A DNA stretch of 64,000 nt, from contig NZ_JAGJBY010000002.1 in NCBI RefSeq assembly GCF_020010905.1, positions 2,356,001-2,420,000 of the forward strand, read 5' to 3'. Under the pieces are notes generated by a model. It did not search any database. It had not been told where the DNA came from and saw only the letters and a program-made list of their open reading frames with translations. Made by a program: the position numbers and the translations under genes. Origin of the DNA: Streptomyces acidiscabies. GTDB taxonomy: Bacteria > Actinomycetota > Actinomycetes > Streptomycetales > Streptomycetaceae. Below, piece by piece: positions 17,286 to 25,541 of the stretch (position 1 is the first letter of the stretch; each line of letters starts with the position of its first letter).

Positions 17286-18407
17286 ATGCTGGATATCGCC
17301 GAAGAGTTGAGTCAATGGGCGGCGGAGGGGCGGGAGTTCGCGGTGGCCACGGTGGTCGCCGTGAGCGGGAGCGCGCCCCGGATGCCGGGCGCCGCGCTGG
17401 CCGTCGACGCGGACGGGGTGGCGGTGGGGTCAGTGTCCGGGGGGTGCGTGGAGGGGGCCGTGTACGAGCTGTGCCGGCAGGCGTTGGCGGACGGGGTCGC
17501 TGTGGTCGAGCGGTTCGGGTACAGCGATGACGACGCGTTCGCCGTGGGGCTGACCTGCGGGGGTGTCATCGATGTGCTGGTGACGCCGGTTCAGGGGGCG
17601 GCGGTTGCCGCGGTTCGGGGGGTTGCCGCGGGGGAGAGCCTGGCGCTGGCCCGGGTGGTGCGGGGGCCGTCGGAGGCGCTGGGGCGCGCCCTGCTCGTGC
17701 GCGGGGACGGTTCCTACGAGGGGTCGCTCGGCGTTCCCGCCGGGTTCGAGGCCGACCGTACGGCTGTCGCGGAGGTGCGGGCGTTTCTCGACGCGGGGCG
17801 TACCGGGACCGTGGAGGTGTCGCGGTGCGGGGTGCCGGTGACGCTGCTCGTCGAGTCGTCCGTGGCGGCGCCCCGGATGATCGTGTTCGGGGCGATCGAC
17901 TTCGCGTCGGCGCTCGTGCGGATCGGGAAGTTCCTCGGGTATCACGTCACCGTGTGCGATGCGCGGCCCGTTTTCACGACGCGGGCACGGTTTCCCGAGG
18001 CCGACGAGGTGGTCGTGGAGTGGCCCCACCAGTACCTCGCCCGCACCGAGGTGGACGCGCGGACGGTCCTGTGCGTCCTGACCCACGACGCGAAATTCGA
18101 CGTCCCGCTGCTGCGGCTCGCCCTGCGGCTCCCTGTCGCGTACGTCGGCGCGATGGGCTCTCGCCGGACGCACCTGGACCGCCTGAGTCGCCTCCGCGAG
18201 GAGGGGGTGACGGACCTGGAGCTGACGCGGCTGCGCTCACCGATCGGCCTGGACCTGGGGGCGCGTACGCCCGAGGAGACGGCGCTGTCGATCGCGGCGG
18301 AGATCACGGCGAGCAGGAGGGGCGGAAGCGGGGTGCCGCTGACTGGGGCGCGTACGCCGATTCACCATGAGGGGGGTGGGGGGAAGAGGTTGGGGGCGGT
18401 GGCGTGA
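17286..18407 (+). CDS. xdhC: XdhC/CoxI family molybdenum-enzyme maturation protein
   Basis: 373 residues. The N-terminal XdhC/CoxI motif VSGSAPRMPGAALAV ... GSVSGGCVEGAVYELC and the C-terminal Rossmann domain (MIVFGAIDFASALVRIGKFL, LTHDAKFDVPLLRLAL, YVGAMGSRRTHLDRL) are both intact. The family binds and sulfurates the molybdenum cofactor and delivers it to the dehydrogenase. It lies 12 bp after the large subunit in the same operon, which supports this role. Confidence 0.92.
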   Translation: MLDIAEELSQWAAEGREFAVATVVAVSGSAPRMPGAALAVDADGVAVGSVSGGCVEGAVYELCRQALADGVAVVERFGYSDDDAFAVGLTCGGVIDVLVTPVQGAAVAAVRGVAAGESLALARVVRGPSEALGRALLVRGDGSYEGSLGVPAGFEADRTAVAEVRAFLDAGRTGTVEVSRCGVPVTLLVESSVAAPRMIVFGAIDFASALVRIGKFLGYHVTVCDARPVFTTRARFPEADEVVVEWPHQYLARTEVDARTVLCVLTHDAKFDVPLLRLALRLPVAYVGAMGSRRTHLDRLSRLREEGVTDLELTRLRSPIGLDLGARTPEETALSIAAEITASRRGGSGVPLTGARTPIHHEGGGGKRLGAVA

Positions 18408-18430
18408 GGAGGCGCGGGTGCGTTGTGGCT

Positions 18431-18451
18431 GGTCGCGCAGTTCCCCGCGCC
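18431..18451 (+). repeat. Half copy of the dispersed stem-loop repeat
   Basis: GGTCGCGCAGTTCCCCGCGC plus one C matches the left arm of the element at 10399-10469; no right arm follows within 100 bp. It lies between xdhC and the transposase gene, so the other arm may have been lost with the insertion. Confidence 0.7.
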
Positions 18452-18515
18452 TCATACGACGTGGTGCACGACTGAGGTTGGAGTGTGCTGGCCCGGGGGT
18501 TCGGCTGGCGGATGA

Positions 18516-19379
18516 TCACCGCATGGCGGTGCGGTCGGAGACCAGGCCGGCGATGGCGAGGTGGGTCTCGTCGTAGTACTCGCGGCGTCCGATGTATCGC
18601 TGGAGCGGGCGCCACTGCTTGTGCTCAGCGTTGGCGTGCTCGACCGGGATCTGGGCCGAGGGCTGGGCCTTGCGTGCCTCCTCCCAGGCGTCGGTCTCCT
18701 CGGCCGGGGCGTCCTTCCCCGGCTTCTTCGGCGGTGCGGTCACTTGGCCGGGGAAGTCCTTGGCCAGCCCCCGGTACCCGGCGTCGACCTGGGTCTTCAC
18801 CTCGGGGTACTGGGTGAACAGGTCCCAGCTGCCGTCGGTCTTCAGCGCAGTCTGATCATGCATGCGGCAGGGGCGGACCGCTCCGGTCCAGAGAGCGCGG
18901 CCCTTGTCGTCGCTGATCACGGATGCCTTCTTGGTGTTCTGCTTGCGCTTGCCCGAGACGAAGGCCCGGCGTCCGGGCTTGTCCGCCCGAGGGCGCCGCA
19001 CCTGGACCTCGGTCCCGTCGATCCGCAGCTCGACTCCCCGGGCCTGGGCGTAGGCGAAGACATCGGCCAGGGTGCGAAGCCGCAGACCGCCCTCGCCGGG
19101 GACGGCGAACCCGCGGGCTGCCAGGAGCGGGTGGATCTCGTGGACGGCGCGGGTGACGGTCGAGCGGTCAACGCCGTAGAACGCGGCGAGCACTCCATGG
19201 GGCAGCTGGAACCGCAGGATCACCAGAGCGGCGATCACCCGATCGGTGAACACCGGCCGGTGGTCCGGCCCGCCGCCTTCAGCCCACAGACGCTCGTGGC
19301 CTCGCCGTTCACGAAGCCGGGACTTCTGCCGGGCCAGCCACGGTCCGGACAACTCGACGACGGGCTTGCCGAGTTGCAC
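18516..19379 (-). CDS. IS5-like transposase (DDE/HARBI1-type)
   Basis: 287 residues from GTG 19379. An N-terminal HTH (LPHGVLAAFYGVDRSTVTRAV) is followed by a DDE nuclease core: the first Asp in ELRIDGTEVQVRRP, the second in VKTQVDAGYRGLAKDF and the Glu in IPVEHANAEHKQWRPL. These are the hallmarks of IS5-group transposases found as single-gene insertion sequences in Streptomyces. The gene looks full length. Clear terminal inverted repeats were not found by eye, so the element ends are uncertain. It breaks the colinearity between the xanthine dehydrogenase operon and a MarR gene. Confidence 0.88.
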   Translation of the reverse strand: MQLGKPVVELSGPWLARQKSRLRERRGHERLWAEGGGPDHRPVFTDRVIAALVILRFQLPHGVLAAFYGVDRSTVTRAVHEIHPLLAARGFAVPGEGGLRLRTLADVFAYAQARGVELRIDGTEVQVRRPRADKPGRRAFVSGKRKQNTKKASVISDDKGRALWTGAVRPCRMHDQTALKTDGSWDLFTQYPEVKTQVDAGYRGLAKDFPGQVTAPPKKPGKDAPAEETDAWEEARKAQPSAQIPVEHANAEHKQWRPLQRYIGRREYYDETHLAIAGLVSDRTAMR

Positions 19380-19402
19380 GCGGGAGATACCGGTGCAGAT
19401 AC

Positions 19403-19458
19403 GAGAAGGCCGTACGGGCGAGGTTCGTCACACAGCCTCAACCCGTACGGCCCTCTTC
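19403..19458. repeat. Long inverted repeat upstream of the transposase gene
   Basis: GGCCGTACGGG(C)GAGG pairs with CCTC(AA)CCCGTACGGCC around a 12-nt centre, with GAGAA/CTCTTC flanks extending the pairing. It lies about 25 bp ahead of the transposase start and is either part of the insertion sequence end or a terminator. Confidence 0.65.
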
Positions 19459-19588
19459 ACGCTACGGGTCCCGGGCGACGATCGATGTCGTGTACCACCT
19501 CGCCAGTGAACTGGCTTGCCTCACCCGCACTTTGAGCGGTGATCAACTGCCGCCTCCTTGTGCCGTGCGGTGAGCAACAATTGCGATC

Positions 19589-20077
19589 ATGGAAGAGCTG
19601 ACCGGCACCACCACCGACCAGGCCCCGGCAGATCCGGCGGTAACCGACGACATGCTGGCTACTCAGCCCATCGGCTATTGGAGCGGCCTGGCTCACGCCG
19701 CCGTCACCAGGCATCTGCGTGATGCCATGGCCAAGATCGACGTCACGCAACCGCAGTACTGGGTGCTCAACCAGGTCAAGTACGCGCATGCGGCGCTGAG
19801 TCGCGACGAGGTGGCCGACCAGCTGACGCCCCTTGCCGACGGGCAGCACGAGATCCCGCGGGTTGTCGACCAGTTGCTTCATCGCGGCTGGCTCGGCATC
19901 GACGCCGAGCAGCGCCTGCGCCTCACCGATGCCGGGGAGACTGCCAGAGTGCGGCTGCGTGAGCTGGTGACCGAACTGCGGGCCGTGGCCCACAAGGGCA
20001 TCAGCGACGAGGAGTACGTGGCCGCGCTCAAGGTCCTCCGCAAGATGGTGGCCAACGTCGCGTCGCCGGTCGTGTAG
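19589..20077 (+). CDS. MarR family transcriptional regulator
   Basis: 162 residues. The fold follows MarR: an N-terminal dimerisation helix (YWSGLAHAAVTRHLRDAM), a winged HTH (QYWVLNQVKYAHAALSRDEV, EIPRVVDQLLHRGWLGID, EQRLRLTDAGETARV) and a C-terminal helix pair. The recognition region is diverged from classical MarR (LTPLADGQHEIPRVVDQL). It is a single gene with no adjacent target, downstream of the IS region. Confidence 0.8.
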   Translation: MEELTGTTTDQAPADPAVTDDMLATQPIGYWSGLAHAAVTRHLRDAMAKIDVTQPQYWVLNQVKYAHAALSRDEVADQLTPLADGQHEIPRVVDQLLHRGWLGIDAEQRLRLTDAGETARVRLRELVTELRAVAHKGISDEEYVAALKVLRKMVANVASPVV

Positions 20078-20177
20078 CCGGGTCACGGAGACGTGACCCG
20101 GCTACGACCGTTCAGAGGCCGACGTATTCGTACATGCCTCCGTAAAAGACAGGGTGCAGGCCGGATATCCGAGTGCA

Positions 20178-20340
20178 GGTTTTGTTGTGGCTGGTCGCGC
20201 TCGACGCGTGTCGGCAGAGTCCTGCGCCTTCAGGTCTGCGGGGTACGTGGTCGGAAGCCGTGTGCGGGGCAACTTGAAGCCAGCGGGACCGCCCCGACCT
20301 CTAGGGGCGCGAGGAACTGCGCGACCAGCCACAGCGGACC
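20178..20340. repeat. Diverged copy of the dispersed stem-loop repeat
   Basis: The right arm is clear (GGGGCGCGAGGAACTGCGCG followed by ACCAGCCACAGCGG at about 20304-20338). The left arm starts as GTTGTGGCTGGTCGCGC (20182-20198) but is then interrupted by about 100 bp of unrelated sequence. The element fills the gap between MarR and the convergent acetyltransferase gene. Confidence 0.65.
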
Positions 20341-20353
20341 CGCACTCGCCCAC

Positions 20354-20884
20354 TCACCCCCACACCCCGAACCACTGCTCCGCCCCGAACTCCTCGAACC
20401 TCTCCACCTCCGTGAACCCCAACTTCACGGCGAGGCGGACCGACGCCGCGTTGGCCGTCTGCGTGCAGAGGACCACCGGCTCGCCGGGGAGCGTTGCGGC
20501 GAACCATCCCAGCGCCGCCCGGCAAGCCTCCGTCGCATACCCTCGCCCCCATACCAACGGCAGGAACATATAGCCGAGTTCGGCCTCGCAGGCATCGGGA
20601 AGAACATGCCCGGGCCGTTCAGGATCACGGCGATCCAACGTGACCATGCCGATCATCGACCCGGCAAGCTCGACCACGAAGAAACCGGCGCGCCGACCGG
20701 GGACGTCGGGAGCCGTGCGTTCGAGTTCGTCGCGAGGACGGGCACCACCGAGATACGTACGGACCTCCGCCGAGGAGAAGAGATCGACGAACGCCGGACG
20801 ATCCCGCGCCTCGGACTCACGCAGGAGAAGACGTTCCGTACGGATGGGCAAGGGCGGCCAGTCGACGGAACCGAGTTCGGGCAT
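20354..20884 (-). CDS. GNAT family N-acetyltransferase
   Basis: 176 residues from ATG 20884 (MPELGSVDWPPLPIRTERLL). It is of the RimJ/RimL type: TERLLLRESEARDRPAFVDL at the start, the acetyl-CoA loop VWGRGYATEACRAALGW (Q/RxxGxG/A-type), and the end strand TANAASVRLAVKLGFTEVER. The substrate is unknown. It is the last gene of a three-gene leftward unit after an SRPBCC protein and a methyltransferase, 10 bp from the latter. Confidence 0.87.
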   Translation of the reverse strand: MPELGSVDWPPLPIRTERLLLRESEARDRPAFVDLFSSAEVRTYLGGARPRDELERTAPDVPGRRAGFFVVELAGSMIGMVTLDRRDPERPGHVLPDACEAELGYMFLPLVWGRGYATEACRAALGWFAATLPGEPVVLCTQTANAASVRLAVKLGFTEVERFEEFGAEQWFGVWG

Positions 20885-20894
20885 GGCGGGCAAC

Positions 20895-21536
20895 CTACCG
20901 CAGCGCGAAACACCGCACCCCACCCTCAAGGTCGTACCAACTCCCCTCCCCCCACCCCTCAGTGAACGCCGCGACGTCCGCCGGGGTCACCCCGATCCCG
21001 CGCCGAGCGTCAGGCAGCCGCCCGGCAAGGGGAGTGGTCACCACCCACACCCCACCCGGCACCAACAACTCCCGCACCAGCTCCCCGACTTCCGCCTTGT
21101 CCGGCAGAAACGCGAGAGCCAGCCGCATGGTCACCAGCCCGAACCCCCGGCGAGGCAGCGAACGCCGCACCGCACCGGCATCGGAGAAGTCGAGCCGCTG
21201 GACCCGCAACCGGGGCTGGAGACCGGCGTACCGATCCCGCACGGCGGCGACAGCGGACTCGGCCCAGTCGACGGCGAGCGTGTCCCACCCGAGGGACGCG
21301 AGGACGGCGGCGTACGCCCCGAGCCCACAGCCGACGTCGAGAGCGCGCCGGGGAGAAACGTCAGCAACCGTTTCCACAAGCCGCCGCACCTCGTCGGCAT
21401 CGGCGTCACGAAAACCACGACCGGAGGCGAACCAGTCGTCCCAGTGGGCGAGTCCGGTACTCGACCGGACCTTCGAACCGGCCTGCCCCGAGCTGATCGG
21501 ACGGCCCTCGTCGCTCGCCCCGAACTCCACCCTCAT
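20895..21536 (-). CDS. Class I SAM-dependent methyltransferase
   Basis: 213 residues. SAM-binding motif I is RALDVGCGLGAYAAVLAS (about residues 64-81), motif II TLAVDWAESAVAAV, with a post-motif LVPGGVWVVTTPLAG. The start overlaps the stop of the upstream SRPBCC gene (ATGA), so the two are co-translated. The substrate is unknown; with an SRPBCC ligand-binding protein and an acetyltransferase, a small-molecule modification role is possible but not shown. Confidence 0.87.
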   Translation of the reverse strand: MRVEFGASDEGRPISSGQAGSKVRSSTGLAHWDDWFASGRGFRDADADEVRRLVETVADVSPRRALDVGCGLGAYAAVLASLGWDTLAVDWAESAVAAVRDRYAGLQPRLRVQRLDFSDAGAVRRSLPRRGFGLVTMRLALAFLPDKAEVGELVRELLVPGGVWVVTTPLAGRLPDARRGIGVTPADVAAFTEGWGEGSWYDLEGGVRCFALR

Positions 21537-21976
21537 CCCCTCCGCAGCAACCGATTGACCGCCCGCCCGAACACCACCCGAGCCCCCACCCGCACCGCAG
21601 GATCACAGAAACTCGGCAGAAACCGCATACGCAACTCCTCCCGCCACACCACCCGCGCTCGCCCGCCGGGGCCGAGGCGTACCTCGATCTCGGCCCATCC
21701 CAGCACCACCCGGCCCTGTTTCTCCAGGCGGCACAGGCCGGGAGTGCCGTCGGTGGAGGGGGGCTGCCAGACCGTCACCTCCATGCGGTCGTCGAAGGAG
21801 AGGGGCCCGAGGCCGGTGCGGGCGACGAAGACCGTGCCCTCCCCGGTGGGCGCCGGCGTCAGGACGGTGACACGCGTGAGGGGGACGACGTCGCCATGGC
21901 GGCGCCACTCGGTGAGCCGGCTCCAGGCCTCCTCCGGCGGAAGGGGGACCGTACGTTCGAGCGAGAAGGTGACCAC
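21533..21976 (-). CDS. SRPBCC (polyketide cyclase/START-like) family protein
   Basis: 147 residues with the START-like helix-grip pattern: FSLERTVPLPPEEAWSRLTE at the start, VPLTRVTVLTPAPTGEGTVF, FDDRMEVTVWQPPS, CRLEKQGRVVLGWAEIEVRL and a long C-terminal helix. The family binds hydrophobic ligands. It leads a three-gene leftward operon and is divergent from the DUF2278 gene. Confidence 0.83.
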   Translation of the reverse strand: MVTFSLERTVPLPPEEAWSRLTEWRRHGDVVPLTRVTVLTPAPTGEGTVFVARTGLGPLSFDDRMEVTVWQPPSTDGTPGLCRLEKQGRVVLGWAEIEVRLGPGGRARVVWREELRMRFLPSFCDPAVRVGARVVFGRAVNRLLRRG

Positions 21977-22091
21977 GGGCCGATCGTAGGGGTGAACGGC
22001 GGCCCGGTAAGCCGGTGATCATGCCCGACATGCCTCTACCATCACCGCAGAGACGGGCAATCCGCCCGCCCTCAGGGGGAGTTGATCACTC

Positions 22092-23120
22092 ATGCCGTTG
22101 AAGACGTACGGAGTCCTGATCGCCCGAGCGGTGGACACCCGCAGGGAGGGCGCCTCGGACAGCCCGCACTACCAGATCCATGCGGCGGACGAGTCCGGCA
22201 CGCACTACAGGATCTCCGTCAACGTCCTTTCCCAGGAACGCCCTTCGGAGCTGCTGTACCTGGTGGACGACGATTTCCAGCACCCGGTGACGACTCGCCT
22301 GACGGGCCTGACCGGCGGCTGGAACAAGCTCCCGGCGGGCCCGGGCGGCCCGAACCTGGACTTCATCCGGGGCAACTTGTTCGACCCGGCGACGATGAAG
22401 ACACTGCCGCCCGAAGTGAGCGGCCCGGACAACGACCTGGCCGACCTCCTGGACCACTACGTCCGCCGGGCGGTGGAGACCGAGGGCGCCCGCCTGCACG
22501 TCTTCGGCGAACGCTGGGGCCCCGAAACCGGCGTCGCGGACAAGGTGTTCGGCTTCCTGCCGGGCAACGGCGTGCACGACATCCACATGAACCAGGGCAA
22601 CAGCAAACGGTTTCAGAAAGACGACGGTGTCTGGCAGGACGGCGGCCTCCTGATCCACTTCCCCGACGGGACGGGCGAGGCCGGCAAGGACCGCTGGGTC
22701 GGGATCTTCCTCGCCTTCCAGAGCCAGGCCTGGCACACGGACGACGTGACGGGCCACGCCCTGAAGGACACGGACGGCACCCGCCCGGAACCCGGCACGC
22801 AGCCGGTCAGGATCGTCGGAGCGCTGGTGAACCCGCGCGGCCCGGCCCCCGAACCGGAACAGGTCACCCTCCTCAACGCCTCCCCGGCCCCCGTGGACCT
22901 GACGGGCTGGCACCTGGTGGACCGCGTCGGCAACACAACTCCCGTACCGCCGGGCCCCATTACAGCGGGAGCCGCCCTCCAGGTCCCCCTGCAAGGCGGC
23001 GCACAACTCCCCAACAACGGCGGCGAGATCACCCTCCTGGACGCCAAAGGCCTGAAGGTGCACGGCGTTTCGTACACCTCGGCACAGGCGGCCCAGGAGG
23101 GCTGGACCGTCGTCTTCTAG
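22092..23120 (+). CDS. DUF2278 family protein with C-terminal lamin-tail-like domain
   Basis: 342 residues from ATG 22092 behind GGGGGAG. The N-terminal ~215 residues match DUF2278 (MPLKTYGVLIARAVDTRREG, YLVDDDFQHPVTTRLTGL, VHDIHMNQGNSKRFQKDDGV, WVGIFLAFQSQAWHTDD). The C-terminal ~110 residues have a beta-sandwich pattern of the lamin-tail domain type (EQVTLLNASPAPVDLTGWHL, LQVPLQGGAQLPNNGGEITL). No signal peptide is seen. Function is not known. It converges on the GH43 gene with only 4 bp between the stops. Confidence 0.87.
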   Translation: MPLKTYGVLIARAVDTRREGASDSPHYQIHAADESGTHYRISVNVLSQERPSELLYLVDDDFQHPVTTRLTGLTGGWNKLPAGPGGPNLDFIRGNLFDPATMKTLPPEVSGPDNDLADLLDHYVRRAVETEGARLHVFGERWGPETGVADKVFGFLPGNGVHDIHMNQGNSKRFQKDDGVWQDGGLLIHFPDGTGEAGKDRWVGIFLAFQSQAWHTDDVTGHALKDTDGTRPEPGTQPVRIVGALVNPRGPAPEPEQVTLLNASPAPVDLTGWHLVDRVGNTTPVPPGPITAGAALQVPLQGGAQLPNNGGEITLLDAKGLKVHGVSYTSAQAAQEGWTVVF

Positions 23121-23124
23121 CCGG

Positions 23125-24666
23125 TCACTGGCGGTAGAACGTGGCGTCGGCCCGATCCGTCGCCGTGCTCAACGCCTGTACGGACAACAGGTAGTCGTAG
23201 TGCCGGACGTACCGGCCGGGCGTGCCGTACGACTCGTACGACACCCCGGCCGCGTCCGCGAGCCCGGCCCGGTTGTAGAAGCTCGCGGAGGACGCGAAGG
23301 CGGCCGTCCCGTCGTTCTTCTCCACCCGCACCTCGAAGGCGCTGTTGCTGCGCAGGTAGTAACCGGGGAAGTTGGCGGACTCCAGGGACACGGTCCCGCT
23401 GCCCGCGAGCCCGGTCACGATCCTGAACTGCGAGTCGGCCAGGGGCGATACGTTCGCCTCGATGCGCGCCCGGTAGTCGTAGTGGCGGACGAACCGGTCG
23501 GGGAAGTTGTACGAGGACAGCCGCTGCGGCGTGACCCCGTCGGCGACCGGGATACCGAAGTCCGGGGTGCCGTCGGCCTTCCAGTACACCTTCTGCACGC
23601 GGGTACGGCGGTTGGGGTCGTTCAGCGGGTCGCCGGTGATGTCCTTGTAGCTGCGGTCGTGGTAGACGAGGACGTCGGACTTGCCGTCCTCGGAGACGGT
23701 GAACGAGTTGTGGCCGGGCCCGTACTGCGAGGTCGCCGCGTTCGACTGGAACACGGGGGCCGAACTCTTCGTCCAGGAAGCCGGGTTGGTGAGGTCGGCG
23801 GTCGCGGACGCGGTCAGCATCCCCAGGCAGTAGTTGGCGTCGGTCGCGCTCGCCGAGTACGTCATGAAGACCTTGCCGCCGTGCTCGATGACGGCCGGAC
23901 CCTCGTTCACCTTGAACCCGATGGTCTCCCACGACAGCGTCGGCGCCGACAGCTCCGCCGGAGTCCCCTGGATCGTCCAGGGGTTGGCCATCTTGGCGAT
24001 GAACAGGCTGGTGTTGTTGTCCTCGGCGGGGTTGCGCTGTGCCCACGCGAGGTAGCGCACGCCGCCCACGACGAACGTGGTCGCGTCCAGCGAGAACGTC
24101 TCCCACGTGGTCCTGATCTGGCCCTTCTCGGTCCAGGTCGCGGTCAGCGGGTTCGCGCCGGTGCCTTCGAGGACGTACATCCGGATCGCCCAGATGTCGT
24201 CGGTCGCGCCGGCCGCGAAGTACACGTACCACTTGCCGTCGATGAAGTGGATCTCCGGCGCCCAGATGTGCGCGCCCATCACACCGCTCGCGTGCTTGGT
24301 CCAGATGGTGGTCTCCGGGGCCGTCGAGAGGCCCTGGATGGTCGTCGCGCGGCGCAGCACGATCTTGTCGTACGCGGGCACGGTCGCGGTGAAGTAGTAG
24401 TAGCCGTCGGTGTGTTTGAAGATGTGCGGGTCGGCCCGCTGCTCGGCGATCGGGTTCGTGTAGGTCACGGCGGGGGAGTCCGGCACGGCGGCCTGGGACG
24501 GGGTCACGGTGGTCAACACCCCTGCCAGGGCCAGGAGTACGGCCGTCAGCAGCCGAAGGGCGTTACGTCTCAAGGTAGTTCTCCGCACAGATCGGGCAGC
24601 GGGCGCGAGGCGCCATTGCCGGCAGTTGTTGTTCAGCCATGTCCGCCCGCGGTACATCCGAGGCAT
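23125..24666 (-). CDS. Secreted GH43 arabinofuranosidase/arabinanase with AbfB domain (CBM42)
   Basis: 513 residues from ATG 24666, preceded by AAGGGA. A long basic n-region with RR leads into LLTAVLLALAGVLTTVTPSQAA, a secretion signal. The GH43 five-bladed propeller follows, with the catalytic base Asp in EQRADPHIFKHTDGYYYF, the WAPEIHFIDGKWYVYFAAG signature and the general acid Glu in KVNEGPAVIEHGGKVFMTYS. The C-terminal ~150 residues are an AbfB arabinose-binding domain (RFVRHYDYRARIEANVSPLA, FPGYYLRSNSAFEVRVEKND). This architecture is known in Streptomyces exo-arabinanases that release arabinose from plant arabinan side chains. Confidence 0.92.
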   Translation of the reverse strand: MPRMYRGRTWLNNNCRQWRLAPAARSVRRTTLRRNALRLLTAVLLALAGVLTTVTPSQAAVPDSPAVTYTNPIAEQRADPHIFKHTDGYYYFTATVPAYDKIVLRRATTIQGLSTAPETTIWTKHASGVMGAHIWAPEIHFIDGKWYVYFAAGATDDIWAIRMYVLEGTGANPLTATWTEKGQIRTTWETFSLDATTFVVGGVRYLAWAQRNPAEDNNTSLFIAKMANPWTIQGTPAELSAPTLSWETIGFKVNEGPAVIEHGGKVFMTYSASATDANYCLGMLTASATADLTNPASWTKSSAPVFQSNAATSQYGPGHNSFTVSEDGKSDVLVYHDRSYKDITGDPLNDPNRRTRVQKVYWKADGTPDFGIPVADGVTPQRLSSYNFPDRFVRHYDYRARIEANVSPLADSQFRIVTGLAGSGTVSLESANFPGYYLRSNSAFEVRVEKNDGTAAFASSASFYNRAGLADAAGVSYESYGTPGRYVRHYDYLLSVQALSTATDRADATFYRQ

Positions 24667-24751
24667 ACAGGACCGTCCCTTGTCCGTAATGTCGAACGCA
24701 GTTCGTAACTTCGGCCAGAACATAAAGGTGCGGCATGGTCGCGTCAATGAT

Positions 24752-24809
24752 TTGGACTATGGAAACCGGTCGGTTTATGGTGAGGGGTCGATTGGATACC
24801 GATCGGTTT
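24752..24809 (+). promoter_or_regulatory. Paired TetR-type operators at the SDR operon promoter
   Basis: Two palindromes lie 33 bp apart (centre to centre): AAACCGGTCGGTTT (24763-24776, perfect 6-2-6) and ACCGATCGGT (24798-24807). A TTGGAC box (24752-24757) and TATGGT (24776-24781) with 18 bp between them bracket the first operator. The TetR gene at the end of the operon is the obvious candidate to bind here. Confidence 0.7.
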
Positions 24810-24839
24810 CTGATCTGTTCCGAATGTCTGGAGACCCCC

Positions 24840-25541
24840 ATGACCACCCTGAAGAACGCCGTAGTCCTCGTCACCGGAGGCAACCGCGGCATCGGAAAAG
24901 CCCTGGTCGAAGAGGCGTACGCCCGTGGCGCGCGCAAGGTCTACGCCGCCGCCCGCGACCCGCGCACCGTCACCCACCAGGACGCCGTCCCGCTCGCCCT
25001 CGACGTCACCGACCCGGCGTCCGTCGCGGCTGCCGCCGAGCTCGCCGGTGATGTCACCGTCCTCGTCAACAATGCGGGCATCTCGGCCGGAGCGGGCGTG
25101 CTCGACGGCCAACTCGACGACATCCGCCGCGAGTTCGAGGTCAACTTCTACGGCCCGCTGCACACGGCCCGCGCCTTCGTGCCCGTCATCGAGCGCAACG
25201 GCGGCGGCCACATCCTGAACGTCCACTCGGTCCTGTCCTGGCTCGCCGAGGGCACCACCTACAGCGCCTCCAAGGCCGCCGCCTGGTCCCAGACCAACAG
25301 CCTCCGCCTCGCCCTCAGTTCGCGCTCCATCCACGTCACCGGCCTGCACATGGGGTACGTCGACACCGACATGACCGCCGGAGTCGACGCCCCCAAGGCC
25401 ACCCCGCACGACATCGCCGCCGCCGCGCTCGACGGCGTCGAGACCGACGCGTACGAAGTCCTCGCCGACGACACCACCCGCTGGGCCAAGACCGCGCTCG
25501 CCGGTGAAATCGCCGACATGTACGCCCAGTTCGGACTGTGA
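24840..25541 (+). CDS. SDR family oxidoreductase
   Basis: 233 residues from ATG 24840 behind GGAG. It has the classical short-chain dehydrogenase motifs: the cofactor site VTGGNRGIGKAL, LVNNAGIS, the catalytic Ser in NVHSVLSWL, and the YSASK dyad in GTTYSASKAAAWSQ. It is typical of the short SDRs paired with TetR regulators in Streptomyces; the substrate is unknown. It leads a three-gene operon coupled by GTGA and ATGA overlaps to a membrane protein and a TetR regulator. Confidence 0.92.
   Translation: MTTLKNAVVLVTGGNRGIGKALVEEAYARGARKVYAAARDPRTVTHQDAVPLALDVTDPASVAAAAELAGDVTVLVNNAGISAGAGVLDGQLDDIRREFEVNFYGPLHTARAFVPVIERNGGGHILNVHSVLSWLAEGTTYSASKAAAWSQTNSLRLALSSRSIHVTGLHMGYVDTDMTAGVDAPKATPHDIAAAALDGVETDAYEVLADDTTRWAKTALAGEIADMYAQFGL

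Noticed and set aside
18490..19476. Terminal inverted repeats of the IS5-like element (GCCCGGG near 18491 and 19470)
   Set aside because: Only about seven bases match and no target duplication is visible, so the element ends are left undefined.
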